64,000 nt of DNA from Anthopleura xanthogrammica (Eukaryota > Cnidaria > Anthozoa > Actiniaria > Actiniidae): assembly GCA_964019055.1 (NCBI GenBank), contig OZ025210.1, positions 11,094,658-11,158,657 on the forward strand, written 5' to 3'. Of this stretch, positions 11,754 through 24,162 are shown in pieces. A program made the translations under genes and the position numbers. Under the pieces are notes generated by a model. That model did no database searches. It had not been told where the DNA came from and saw nothing but the letters and a program-made list of their open reading frames with translations. Position 1 is the stretch's first letter. Each line of letters begins with the position of its first letter.

Positions 11754-12561
11754 GACGAGCTCAAGTCTTTTCTTTTCTCAACACACTGCTTATATATATT
11801 CTAAAACACTGAAACTTCGGTATATTGATATTAAAAATATCAACTCTTCATAGCTTTTACTATGACTAATGAGGGTTCGGACGGACGGTCGAGGTTGGTA
11901 GCTGGAAAGGAGTTATGGGGGGGTGGGGGTGGGTATGTTCGTGGATGAAAAAAAGCTAGCGAGATTAACTCTGCTTCGAACGATCATAGGAGAGTCAGTT
12001 CCTTTCACAGAATACGTAACACTAAGACAACGTATCACATCGATATGCAAATGTTCATAGTAGGTAAGCGTACCACGATAATATTGGACTTCAAATATGA
12101 AGTAAAACTTTTTTTGCAGTAAATTGTAAAACTGTGTAGTATCGTTATTATCGAAATATTCACTAATAAAAACTATCCTTGATGGGAAATCCGTGTTTTG
12201 ATGTTATGAAGCGAAATTATTAAAGAAAAAAAAGGATGGAAAAAGTGAAAGAAAAATGAGTGAATGAAGAAGGAAGAAGAATCGATGAAGGAGAAGAAAG
12301 AGAGAGCTGAAGGGAAAAATCTCGATTTCAATTTTCTTAAACCCTGAAATAACCTCTGTCCTGATCTAACTCAAGGCATGGCTAACTCACAGATTGAACC
12401 CTGAAACAATCTCTGGGCTGATCTAAGTCAGGGCATGGCTTACTCACAGATTGAACCCTGAATCAACCTCTGGGCTGATCTAAGTCAGGGCATGGCTAAC
12501 TCACAGATCGAACCCAGAAACAACCTCTGGGTTGATCTAAGTCAGGGCTTGGCTAACTCTT
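11754..12561. other. 3' flank of amine oxidase 1 with second 57-bp minisatellite
   Basis: A likely polyadenylation signal AATAAA lies at 12165-12170. Purine-rich sequence runs 12220-12320. About four units of the same 57-bp minisatellite as at 1381-1740 lie at 12345-12560. No gene seen. Confidence 0.7.
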
Positions 12562-12562
12562 T

Positions 12563-12684
12563 CAGGTGACGTCAAAGCAGCTTAATTTGGAGGACAAAAC
12601 AAAAGAATTTCACCTCCTGAGAATTGAAACCTTTTGTTTTGTCCTCCAAATTGAGCTGCATTCCGACGTCCTGCAAGGGGTTTA
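12563..12684. mobile_element. CCCCTTGCAGCACGTCGG MITE, copy 2
   Basis: The left arm GACGTCAAAGCAGCTTAATT and right arm TTTGTTTTGTCCTCCAAATT are mirrored. It ends GACGTCCTGCAAGGGG, so it is inverted relative to the 60015 copy. Confidence 0.8.
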
Positions 12685-12919
12685 TAACAGGATGAAATAA
12701 CAGGCTGGTATAAAGCCACATTTCAAGGTTCAAATAGGAAAATAAAAATTATTCAAGCTAGATATTGAAAATTGTATTTTTCGTTTATGCCTCATTGATT
12801 GATTGCTCTGAGGTTCTTTTGTCCCGGGGTCATTCTTTTAGATAATTCTAACACGTCAATGATCATTTAGCTTGATTAGATGTATGGGGTCAGTATGTGT
12901 TTACTCTACTTAAGTTTTA

Positions 12920-13530
12920 TAGTGCGACTACATCCAGTCAACCAAGGCCGCCCAAACAAATTTGAAATCAAATTCACAAATCCCATTTACGACGCTGAAT
13001 AACAGGATGGTGACGAATTCTGGAGTTTAAACTGTTTCTTTTTTGATCTCTCACGATCACGCACACACGTGTACGTAGAAAGTAAAATTAGTGGAAATTT
13101 GTACACATTCTATTGTTGAAATACTCATTCGTAATTGGCTAAGGGACAAGGTCAAAACAATTGTCCAAAATAGGGAACCCTTTTTTATTGATTTTGGTGG
13201 TGGGTACCGGTAGATACCCCCTGCCCCCTCAGAGACCTGTTGTAATGCTCGATACTGGGTGTCTCCAGTGACTATTTCTATCCACATATACGTTGTTAAT
13301 TATATATGAAAACAGACAGTATACATTCATTATTGTGATTTGACTTTTAGTTTTGAAAATATTTGAGGACAAAATCCAGGATTTCACTTCCAGAGGTGGT
13401 GGGTACTGGGTAACACCACCCCTCTCCCCAGAATCGGGTACCTTAAGATGACAATTGTTTTGACCTTATCCCTAATTTGTATGAAAATTTGTCTGGTTCC
13501 ATGCCTTGGTTGATATAGCGAGTTCCACTG
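12920..13530. mobile_element. pogo/Tigger-type MITE of about 0.6 kb
   Basis: Terminal arms read AGTGCGACTACATCCAGTCA then ACCAAGGC on the left. Reversed on the right they read CAGTGGAACTCGCTATATCA then ACCAAGGC. The right end resembles the CAGTGGAACCTCG terminus known for pogo/Tigger elements. Inner arms CAAGGTCAAAACAATTGTC (13152-13171 and reversed near 13450-13470) confirm the inverted repeat. No transposase seen. Confidence 0.65.
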
Positions 13531-13819
13531 TAAGATTTCTGTGTCTACTGCTTCTAAGCAACTGTGGACATCGAGTTAAACAGGAAGTATTTCATATCCG
13601 AATTTTTGACACTGACGAAAAAACATAGGAATATACCAACGAGATATGCAGATAATTTCACGGTTTACTAGTTATAACAAGCAAATACTGAATTGAAAGC
13701 TTGCGTGACATGTTATTGATAGTAAGAGATATTTCCAAATCACCCTTGAGAAACCGGTTTCAAACCGGTTTTTGTTAGACACAAAAATATTTCACTGTCA
13801 GATTTTTACTGCTTTAACT

Positions 13820-16800
13820 ATGGCTCGTTCTAAGGAATACTCGCATCCTGAAGATGGATCCAAGTCAAAGACTCCCCTCTTTTGGAAGATTGCTGTTATT
13901 GTGCTCTTGATTCTTTGCATTGCTTTTCTCATTGCTTTGATTGTAGTTGCTGTAAAGTTGAATGAAGCTGGCAAGCACGGTCAAGGAGAATCCAACGCAG
14001 AACAAGATAGTTTTGCAGCCAAACCTTGTGTTACTACTGAGGCACCCGGAGTAGAAATATCTCGCAAGTCATCGCGAATCTTCGAAGACTTGAGTGCAGA
14101 CGAGATTTTGGCCGTGCGTGACTATTTGTATGCAGACAAGAATCTGGATCTCACTCGGTTTGAGAACGCCTCTATAACAGACAACTACATCTTTTTCATC
14201 AAACTGCATCCTCCATCAAAAACCGACGCTCTCAGCTACCTAGACAGCAAGGGTTCGAAGCCGAGACGAGAGGCAAGAGTGTCCATTTTCGCAGCTGCAA
14301 GAAAACCTAATCCAGTAGTCGAAGAATACATAGTTTATCCTGCAAATGAACCAACTGGTCATCGAGAGAACAGCGTTCCGGGTCAACGATTCCCTATTCC
14401 TTTTAACTCGCGTCCCTTCGACGAGACACATGAATTTACAGAGATAACCAAACTTCTACGGAAAGAGACCGATAAGCTGAATGACTTAATGGTAGAAAGC
14501 TACGATGGTTACACCAACAGGGAAAACTGCATGGACAAATGTCTTATGTTTATGCCAGCTTCTCCTATGGGGTTTACCAGTGATACAAGAAAATCTTGGT
14601 TTTGGTTTCTTAGGATAGTGCCTGGGAGGTACGAAAACCCACTTAACCTTGAGTTCTACATCAACCACAAAGGAATAGACGTCTCCAAATGGAAGGTCGA
14701 AAAAGTAATTTACAATAATCAGTCATTCGTATCCGCAGATGACCTACTCAATGCATACAAAGCAAAGAAATTAAAAATAAGCAAAATACCAACTCCTCCG
14801 AAGTCTGATAACTTATTCTCGAGTTACGCCCGACGGGGAGACCCGCAACCCGCAAAGCCCTCGCGAGGACCCGAGTTCTACGAGCCGGATGGTAAACGGT
14901 ACGCCGTGGACAACCGTCGTGTGGAGTACATGGGCTGGGGATTCGAGTTTCGAGTGGATTCTGTCAACGGAATGGAAATCTATGACATCAGGTTCAAAGG
15001 AGAGAGAATCGTTTATGAAGTAAGTCTACAAGAAGCTATGTCGAGCTACACTGGTTACTTTCCCTCGCAGACCTATAATTATTATTTAGACAGCAACTGG
15101 AGAATGGGGATGTATAATTATGAACTTGTCCCTGAGATTGATTGTCCTAAGACAGCTACTTTCTTCAACCTTACTCATATGATAGGAACAGCAAATGCAG
15201 TGATGATGAAAAACAGTGTCTGCGTCTTTGAACAGAACAGAGGTAAGTATCCACTAAACTCCTAATACGCTTTATAAGAATCTATTATTATCACTAATAC
15301 TATCACTAATACTAATGCAGTTGGTTGAGCACCGGACTTTCGTGCGGGAGGTCGTGGGTTCAAGCCCCGGCCGGACCAACACTCAGGGTCTTAAAACAAC
15401 TGAGGAGAAGGTGCTGCCTTTGTAATTACATCTACAAACGGTTAGACCTTTCCGTGGCTCGGATGACCACGTAAAATGGCGGTCCCGTCTCTCCACACTA
15501 CCTAACCTGCATCGGAGGGACGTAAAAGAACCACTGAGGACGTAAAGAAACCCTGGCAGTGACCACCCTCAGTGTCTGGCCTTTACTAATGATTTCTTAA
15601 TGGGTTGATTGTGGGATGGGTATGGGAGTTTTAAGGGGTTGGGAATTGGTGCAATGTACCTCGAAGGGGACCTCGTGTCCTATTGTACAGCACCAGCCTG
15701 CGGGAAAATCTCAAAAAAAAAAAAAAAACTATCGTCATCATGATCATCGTCAACATCATAGGCATCATATCATCATCATCACTATTATCATCTTCATCAC
15801 TATTATCATCATCATCATTATCGTCATCATTATTATTATTGTTGTCACTGTCGCTGTCGCTGAGTTGAATGCGAGCGGTTGGGTGAATTCAGTTTCATGG
15901 GACCAAGCTAGCGTGACAGAAACGACGTCAAGCTAGGAAATCGGCTATCTTTGAAACAAAAAAAAAAAAACCCTTTTCCAAAACCTAACGCTGAAATCGG
16001 GATCCATGTGCTTCTATGAACATTTAAAAAAATGTATAATACATAGCAATCCGCTAAGATTTCGATAAGTATTTTGACTGATTTTTGAAGATCACACTAG
16101 ATAATCACCGTGGGCCATACATTCGCTGTTAAGACCAAGGCTTTGAAAACGTATCAGTTGAAGTTAACGTCAAAATTGGTAGCCCATTAATCGAATTTAT
16201 CTTCTTTTCAAAGCAATTCCGCTTAGAAGACACTACGACAGCGACTTCGAGGGCGGGTACACTTTTTACGGTGGAATGCCCGACAATGTCCTCGTGCTTC
16301 GCACCATCGCCAGTGTTTACAACTATGATTACGTATGGGATTTTATTTTCTACCAAAATGGCGTCATGCAGGTTCAAGTTTCATCTACTGGGTACATTAT
16401 GGGAACGTATTATACTGATGACGTCAAGCCTTATGGCTACAAACTATCAAATTATGGCACAGCTACCACGCACGAGCACTTGGCCAGCTTTAAGGTTGAT
16501 CTAGACGTATTAGGAACGGAGAACTCGTACGAGACGATCGAGGTTGGAATTGAAAGCGTTCAAAGTCCCTGGGAAAATATCACGCGCGTGCGCAAAGTCC
16601 TGAAACCGATAACAAGAGAGACCGAACTCGAAGCAGCGTATAAGTTCAACTTCGACAGGCCCACTTACTTGAACTTTTACAACGAGGGAAAGAAGAACAA
16701 GATGGGTGTACGACGAGGATACAGGATACAGAATAATGGAATGACGAAGTTGTTGTACCCTGAAGACTGGATGCTGGTGCCAATGATTAGCTGGGCACAA

Positions 16801-17815
16801 TATCAGATGGCTGTTACGAAGTAAGTTTGAAATCCTCCCTTCCTTAGTTGAAGGGACAGCAGTAATGACCGCGAGGTACATGAGATTGTCGAGCTGAATT
16901 TGGGCACGAGAAAGAGCCTAGCCTTTTGATCTTGTGTCCCGGCAAAATGAGTCCCCAGAATCCCAAGCACTACTTGGCAAAAAAAAAAAAATGCAGTTTG
17001 TTTGCGATAAGCCGTAGTTTTATCCCCTTCTTAAAATGGTATGCGACATTTACGTTTGTTTTTTATTATTTTCTTTCGTACTGTAACGGTCTGAATCACA
17101 TTGAAGTAGAGTTTGTTAGGTCTCTCCTTTGATACAAGGGATTTTCTGCAGAGTCCATTTTCAGTTTTCCTCCCTCCATGCACAGAACTACAATTCGATC
17201 TGTGAGTTATTCGAGCTCTGACTTAGATCAGCCCGCAGGTTTTTAATCAAGGGAGAGACATCATTTCTACTCTCATGTGATGTTGCGTCCTGAAATCGAG
17301 CCCGATTCCTTAGATGATATTCTAATGCACCACTACTACTCCACCCTTGATTCCATAAAACAGCTTTCCAAGTAAAACCTTGCAGGAATTTGAATGTTGC
17401 CTCAGTGTTTCTCTCATTCCTTAGGCACAAGGACAGTGAAAGGTACAGCTCATCACCCTACAACCAAAATGCACCCAAAGATCCTCAAGTAGATTTCAGA
17501 AAGTACATCAGTGATAACGAGAGCATTGTCAATCAAGATCTCGTTGCCTGGGTAACCATAGGAATGATGCACGTACCACACACGGAGGACCTGCCCAACA
17601 CCGCCACAGTAGCCAACTCTGCCAGCTTCTTCATTCGACCTTTCAACTACTTTGAAGAAGATCCATCGATGGGCTCCACTAACGCAATCCTAATGACTCC
17701 TGGAAAAAGTGGTCCCAAGGTAGAGCGTTATGGCACACCAACGGGACCAGTATGCGTTCCGAGGAATTACACTATGGATTACGACGGCCGTATTGTTTAT
17801 TTTAAGCAAGACTAA
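13820..17815 (+). CDS. Copper amine oxidase, membrane-anchored (copy 2)
   Basis: Exons 13820-15242, 16214-16820 and 17425-17815 give 806 aa, with the same exon phases as copy 1. Topology is the same: short cytoplasmic N-terminus, signal anchor at about 21-46, extracellular catalytic region. Catalytic residues are intact: Asp424 (LDSNW), topaquinone precursor Tyr512 in NYDY, His561 and His563 (HEH), His726 (MMHVPHTED), and the cysteine pair before exon 2. The first 105 or so codons are nearly identical to copy 1, as is the block YARRGDPQPAKPSRGPEF onward; the parts between are clearly diverged. The C-terminus is a little longer (ends IVYFKQD). The ATG at 13820 lies in the same context as in copy 1. 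Acceptors CAAAG and CCTTAG and donor GTAAGT agree with the phases. A tandem duplicate of the gene at 7616 and probably functional. Confidence 0.93.
15308..15720 (+). repeat. tRNA-derived SINE in intron 1 of amine oxidase 2
   Basis: The tRNA-like head has A-box GCAGTTGGTTGAGCACCGG and B-box GGTTCAAGCCCCGG about 32 bp later. Its body (ATCGGAGGGACGTAAAAGAA, CCCTGGCAGTGACC) recurs without the head at 46735-46905. An A-tract lies at 15713-15728, followed by a (TCA/ATC)n repeat to about 15850. Confidence 0.8.
17116..17245. repeat. SINE fragment in intron 2 of amine oxidase 2
   Basis: Shares GGTCTCTCCTTTGATACAAG and TTTTCCTCCCTCCAT with the SINE at 515-715, and includes one reversed unit of the 57-bp minisatellite. 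Confidence 0.6.
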
Positions 17816-19957
17816 GACACTTGCAGCGTGAGCTTGTAGCTTATGTCAAAGTCTCGCATTAATGTTCTGTTTGAAGAAAAGATTACAGTCAAACTAAGAA
17901 AACCGTGAACACCTAAAATATGTCTGGAATGTTTATTTTAGAAAAAGGAAAATTTTAGACAAGCACTGTGGAAAACAACTTTTCCGTAAGACACCTTTGC
18001 TGAGGAAAAAGATCTCGCGATTAGTTAGTTTGTGTCTTGTTTAGAGAGTAGGTGTGAGCACATTCAGCAGAGAGTGAATGCACCTTTTAGAGACAGGACA
18101 TCCACAGGAAGCCCTAGTAAGGACACCTAAAATGTAGAAGTTTTGGGGTATTCTAATTTTCTGCCATTTAAAAAGCAGAAAATTAGAGACAAACGAATAA
18201 GTATCATTTCTTAATTACTATTCCACAATGAATAATATTTTTTATTCTATTTCTGTCCTTTGTTAGCAAGCAATAGCAGTCCTGTAAACAACCACTTTAT
18301 TAAAATGTTGACAAAAACGAATAGTAAACTGGGTGCTAATATGTATGCTGCTCGGAGTTTAGACAAAGCATTTGGGTAGAAAGGAAATCAATATGGCGAA
18401 TGGTGAGCAAAAAATTAATTTAAAAAAACAAAAATTTGAAGCTTAGAGCATGGGTAGGTACACGTTTCAGGGCACCCATTTACCTTTTAACTTCCTTCAA
18501 ACAGGATTAGTTAACTTAACGTCGACTAGGAATTTAGCCGGAGGTCTATAGACTAGATTTGGAGGACTCATATCTTCAAACTCAAGTGTGATTATAAAGT
18601 GAATTGAATAAAGTGAATTCCCGATTGGGCTATTTTTAGCATCCAAAGTCGTTTGGTTTTCAATTTTTTGATGGCGTGGACGTGTGCGCTCGCGCTCAAA
18701 AACAAAATACTCTACGTCAATTTTTCTCACTTTTTTCGAAAAATTCTATTAGATAAAGCAAAATGATCAGGATTGGCTATGTTCTGTTCTCTGATGAAAC
18801 ACGACTGAGGCTGTTGAACACTCAAAACGACGCGAAATTTATGTTTTTCCCCAAAAATCTTTACATGCTTTCGCTACTTCCAGGTTTGGATGAAGCACAC
18901 AATTTTTGACGCACAGGAGTAGGTGATGGCGAAAATAGTTTGTACGCGGATGCTAAAAATAGCCCAACGGGGAATTCACATGGCGCGCGCGGGCGTTGAA
19001 GTAAAAATCCCTTTTATATTCATATAAAACTACGAATGGCTACGAGTTATACCAGGTTATTGCACAGGGAGCCCACAGCCACTGGTATCTTCCAAAGCTT
19101 TAGACAGAAGACACTCATTTCCAGTGCTATTGATCATTTCCGCTTCCTTACCCCTTACTCGAGGCACAGATATTACTCCAAAATTTTGAATGAAGTTTCA
19201 TCCCTTGTCATTGTATTCTACGCTAGGAACGTAAGCAGCTGATAATATATTTAGACTTGAACTTCAACCAATCTGGAAAAACGCCGCCGATCTAGCTCGT
19301 GCAGGAGCACGAGATTTTACGCATGATAGATAATATTTTAAAGACTGATACCAGTGGCTGTAATAATAATAATAATAATAACAATAATAATAATAATAAT
19401 AATAACAACAACAACAACAATCTCTTAACAGAAGGCCTACTTCACAATAAGTGCTTTTCAGCAGAGCTCTGTATAACATTAAAACTCTTAAAACTAACTA
19501 ACTAAATGAATATAAGCTGTGGGCTCCCTGTGGTTATTGACAAAGTCTTTACACCTGCAGCAATATGCTAACCCTGTCATGTCAGCAGCTCTCGGTTTCG
19601 TATCTTATTATCATAATTGGTGAAGCGTTTGATAAATTAAAATGTCATTTACAGCATGTTTGAATTACAGAGTCCCAATTTTCCTCTCATATCGATATTT
19701 ATTCGACGATTGAGATCATTTTCACTTAATAAAAGCAGTATATTATAGAAAACAAAGGTGTATATCTGCAAATGAACGAAAATTATAATGTTTTGTAGAA
19801 GGAATTGAAGACAGAATTTGCCTTGAGGCGATGGCTGTGACAGCATGACGTTCAAGTGAATATTTCAATCTTTCAATCAAGATTTCAAGATTTCAAACTC
19901 GTGGACCCTAAAATTTTTCGCCATTCTTCAAGCTTGTGATACATAAAAGAATGGTAT
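17816..19957. other. Intergenic region with dispersed repeats, no gene seen
   Basis: The segment 17883-17936 is identical, in reverse, to 32509-32564. A 36-bp hairpin lies at 18153-18188 (CTAATTTTCTGC mirrored). Arms of about 25 bp, GAGCCCACAGCC at 19055-19080 and its complement at 19514-19541, flank an (AAT)n/(AAC)n tract at 19360-19420. The open frame at 19036-19242 has no recognisable features. Confidence 0.5.
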
Positions 19958-20797
19958 TTAGTAAAACTGCAGGATCAAGTAAATAAAGCTTGACAACATT
20001 ACGGCAAGAAAAGAACTTTCGACGACTGTTCCCGCGTCCGCGTCCGGGTTGGTAGCGTACATACGCACGATAGTTCCATTCATGACGCTCTTAATCTGAG
20101 TACAAGTTGTGTTCGCCACGATCGTTCCATTGTACTTTACAACAGTCGAGATCTCGACAGATTGATCCAGAGCGTTCAAGTCGATTGACACCGTTTCGTT
20201 GTCTCCGTAATATTCCTTTGGTAGCCCTCCATTAAGTTCAGAATAGCGAACCGAGGTAAACACAGCACTGACTCTTTCGTTCTTGTCCGATGCTATATTG
20301 TAATTCTTGGTCGAGTTCAGACAGATTGTGCCATTAGAATCCAGCATGATCTCCTTTGTGAAGTTGAGTCTAATAGCTCGTTCATCTGGGATCTCTACAG
20401 TGCTACGGTGCATAGGATATCGACGACGATACACAGGAGACCTCATCAAACCATAGCGATAAAACATGTAACCAAAGAAAGCATTTCGGGCGAGATTCGA
20501 GCGAGATCCAACCTTCGTTTGTTGGATGATGACCGGGGACTTGGAAGTGTAGATAGGAATAGGAGTCTGCTTGTACACTCGGGATGAACCTGCCGGACTA
20601 AAAGAACGCCTGGTCCTCGAACGATATGAGCTTCTTCTACGACTGGAATTTTTACTTGAAGTACGACTTGTACTTGAACGCGTACGAGATCCACTGCTTC
20701 GATTCGATGAGCCACTTCTCCGCGTTGCACAGTCAGAAAATTCGACCAGTACTATAGCAACGATCGCCAAAAGTAAGACTAAAGTCAAGCCTTTCAT
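19958..20797 (-). CDS. Family member A: GPI-type surface protein with RS-rich segment
   Basis: Single exon, 279 aa, ATG at 20797. Residues 1-23 form a signal peptide. 24-65 is an Arg/Ser-rich basic segment ending in RTRR (61-64), a furin-like site directly before FSPAGSS. The conserved domain follows: SPVIIQQTKVGS, PVYRRRYPMH, IPDERAIRLNF, first invariant Cys in GTICLNST, second in NTTCTQIKS, then NGTIVRMYATNPDA. Five or more N-glycosylation sequons lie between and near the cysteines. The C-terminus is a small-residue stretch plus a hydrophobic tail (SSFLAVMLSSFIYLILQFY), as in GPI-anchor signals. TATATATA at about 20870-20880 (minus strand) may be the core promoter. The domain is almost the same as in members B and C, which lie in the opposite orientation. 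I do not recognise the family; role unknown. Confidence 0.85.
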   Translation of the reverse strand: MKGLTLVLLLAIVAIVLVEFSDCATRRSGSSNRSSGSRTRSSTSRTSSKNSSRRRSSYRSRTRRSFSPAGSSRVYKQTPIPIYTSKSPVIIQQTKVGSRSNLARNAFFGYMFYRYGLMRSPVYRRRYPMHRSTVEIPDERAIRLNFTKEIMLDSNGTICLNSTKNYNIASDKNERVSAVFTSVRYSELNGGLPKEYYGDNETVSIDLNALDQSVEISTVVKYNGTIVANTTCTQIKSVMNGTIVRMYATNPDADAGTVVESSFLAVMLSSFIYLILQFY

Positions 20798-23700
20798 TTT
20801 GGGAAAAAGCGTTCAGTATTTCCAGGCGGTGAATGTAAACGACCTCTAGCTGTTATCGTTAAGCTTTCTTTATATATATACATTACCTATTATCATACTC
20901 ATAATGTATGGAAATTGATCTAAATGTAATATTTTCAATTTCTGAGTTTTTAAGTACAACTTCATTTGAATTTCAATAGAATTTTTTGACCTGAGTTTTA
21001 ATATCTTAAAGAAAGAAAAAACAAATTGAACTTAAATTTGTTTTTTCTTGAAAATGTCAAAAATTTAAAAAGGGCAAAAGGAAAACAGTGCACAAGATAT
21101 GACTGAAGTGAAATCCCATGCCAAAACAAACTTTAACAGAGCCCATAATTACCTATACGGTATATTATATATATATATTTTTTCTCGTTTGGTTGTCACG
21201 ACTATTGCATTGTCAGTCAAAATTTCATTGTTTTAGCTATAATCGCAATTTCAATAATCTAATATAGATTTAAAGAAACGTCAAACTGTGTTTTTTAATT
21301 CCTTAGAGCAGAATTTTTTATTACGCGGAAGTTCTTTATAAATCCATGAAAAATTTAGAGGATTTTCGCTTTAAAATACTCGAATGTTTTGATGAAAAAG
21401 CGAGTTGTAAACGTAATCGATCTAAAATTCGAACTCAATAAAAAAAAAAAAAGGAATAAAAAGGACTTGGAAATCGGAAATAAAAATAATGCGAGAATAG
21501 TTGTTTTTTTTTTCTAGAGAAAAGCTTTAAAAAGCCAACGACAACTTGCTACTTAATAAAAGAATAGGAATCCTAACATGAACCCATTCATCTGTCTTTG
21601 CGATGCTATACATTCCAAGATCAGAAACTGCAAAATTAAAAAAATATATCTTAAAAACTTGGATAATGTATTCATTTTTTGACAGACCCCGATAAGGCCG
21701 GCGTCAATATCTCTTTGTTTTAATAAAAGTGTTTACCAAGATAAACTCCCAGTAATTCAGAGAGACAAATAAATATAGACGTAGATCTATTAAGACTCGG
21801 CAGGTGTATTAGAATTCGAGGCTAACTTTTACAAATGAGTTTTTGGAAAAATGCCATTCAAAGTAACTCGATGCTAAATAATTACTGACTTTTGAAATGA
21901 CAGTTCTCCTTATTAAAAACTCCTTTGCGGATAAATAATAGATGAAAGAATAAGTGAATTCATAATTAGAATTTAAATTACACTTCCAAACCGAAAAACA
22001 TTTTTGTATTAAAACTAAAAAACCAAGAACATTAAAGAGAGATAACTAGGAACTCAGGACGAAACGGTTAATATTATGAAATTCTAGGCGGCAAACTAAG
22101 CATTTCTTTCGTCTTATAAATTGCTTTCCAAATTTTGAGGTTACGACATGAATTAATAATATCAAAAGATAGTAATAAAGAAATATTATTCAAACTGGTA
22201 TTTTAGAACGTTTTACAATGTTCAAAAGCTTTTTAATCTCGAAAAATTGCTCGGAATATACAAAACCATTCGCAAGTATTTGTGCGCTTGAAACCAAAAT
22301 ACTGTACTAATACGAACATGTGAAAGAATATATAGTTAATTTTAAAAAACTTGAAAGTTTTTACCATAGCACGAAGACGTTACATATGTCATGATATATT
22401 TTGAAATAGAAGAAAAGACCTAGAATATAGTTTTATCTTCAACCGTGAAATAGTTTTAAAAATAGTCCAAAAGAGCTAGAATTTTTTTTCATTTTAACTA
22501 ACTCGGGTCATTTCTGTTTTACGAGAGTTCTTTATAAGAATGAATTTCAAACCATAATCTTCGTTTTTAATTTAAAAAACTGTGTAAAAAAAATTATCAA
22601 AAATTTATAAGATTTTCCGTTGCTACGTTACATGTATAATATGACCAAAACACTAGGACATTTCTAATAAGATTGATAAAAGAATACTGCTCAAACGAAA
22701 AACCCTAATAATATTAATACTCTAACATGTAGAAAAGAAAAGTTTGGAATTATGAAACTAATTATTGGATATACTGAATATGTATATGTTAACCTTCATA
22801 ATGTTTCTATGTACAAAAACTTATTTTCGTATGCATCCCTTCCCCACTAAGTGGATTATTTTTTCGCTGAATATTTTCCGCGATTTTTTAAATAGCTATT
22901 CGAATTTTTTAAAAACTCGCTGCATATCGTGTACACAATTTTTGATGGTCAAATTAAAGTAAATTCATTGGAGAATCCATTTGTGATTTCTGGACCTGGT
23001 AACTTTTCCGAGGGATTTGAGATTTTGGAGATATGGAGCTCAAAGTAAGCGTCAGTGTGAAATTTTGAATGCGCTGTTGCACACCTTCCCACAATGTACA
23101 GCGCTTTTTCGAAAAAGGTTTAAAGGGACGAAGGGCGATTGACCAGAATCGGTGATTGGTGAGGTAAAATATCCAAGTAAAATTAGACCTTTCCAATTGA
23201 AAATTCACAAGATGAACGAGCCTTACTACTCGCCATCTAAGGTCTTCGCTAAATGGTGCAGACATTGTTTATATGAAGAAATGCTTATTGTCCCACAGTT
23301 CCTTTCGGCCGTGCAATCGCTTTTCACCGATCGCTATTCGCCGTTTGCCCCTTCAACCTTTAACAAAAAAAACCTGTATACTCTTATTTCAAAAACATAG
23401 CGTTCTGACGTGCTGCAAGGGATCTATATAGCAATTTAAGAGCGACTGTCCGTAAAAATCCACCAAAATCGACTTTTCGCGGCACAAGTCAAAAAATGGA
23501 TTTTGCTCATTTTTTGTTTATTGATAGCCCTTAGCATGAAATACATCCTGGTGTTTTTAGTTTTGAAAAATTTTACTTGGTTCCCGAGAAATTTACAAAA
23601 ATCGATTTCGGCCCTACGCATCGGAAAAATTACCGCTGAGATCACGGGATTCAGTGTAAAAATAACCGCATCGTACAGCTAAATCACGTATCTATATTTT

Positions 23701-24162
23701 GATCAGATTTTTTTTATCGAAAGAATAGATATTCCTCTTCCTTTTGGTTGTATTTATTTTAGACTATTTGGCGTTTTAAGATCCGAAAAAAAATATTTAC
23801 GAAGCTCATTATTTCCAAAGTTCACAAATGCAAATTCGGGGCTTAAAATACGGCTTATAAAAACTATGTGCTCTTTTTCCAAATCATAAAAAACCTACAC
23901 CCAGAGGATTATCTAATGTATTTCTATCAGAATCAAAAAACAAATCTCTGGGCAAATCATTTTTACTGTTCCGTTGAGGACGCTTTTCTGTCCCTATTTG
24001 ACGACAATTCGAAGATACAAATTGTGGTCTCGTAATATCGGCGTAAAAATATATGTGCTCTTATTCCAAATCATTAAAAACCTAAACCCAAAGAATCATC
24101 TTATGTATCTCTATTAGAATCAAATTGAAAAGAAAATTATCTGGGCAAACCATTTAAACTGT
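20798..24162. other. AT-rich intergenic region, no gene seen
   Basis: It carries the promoter of gene A at its left end. An imperfect inverted repeat lies at 23112-23165 and 23322-23375 (CGATTGACCAGAATCGGTGA against AATAGCGATCGGTGAAAAGC reversed); a related fragment sits at 57545-57620. A partial arm of the CCCCTTGCAG MITE is at 23403-23430. Two tandem copies of about 185 bp follow at 23855-24040 and 24045-24225 (ATGTGCTCTTATTCCAAATC). Confidence 0.5.

Noticed and set aside
19036..19242. 68-aa open frame (plus strand)
   Set aside because: No domain, signal or splice support; lies between inverted-repeat arms of a probable mobile element.
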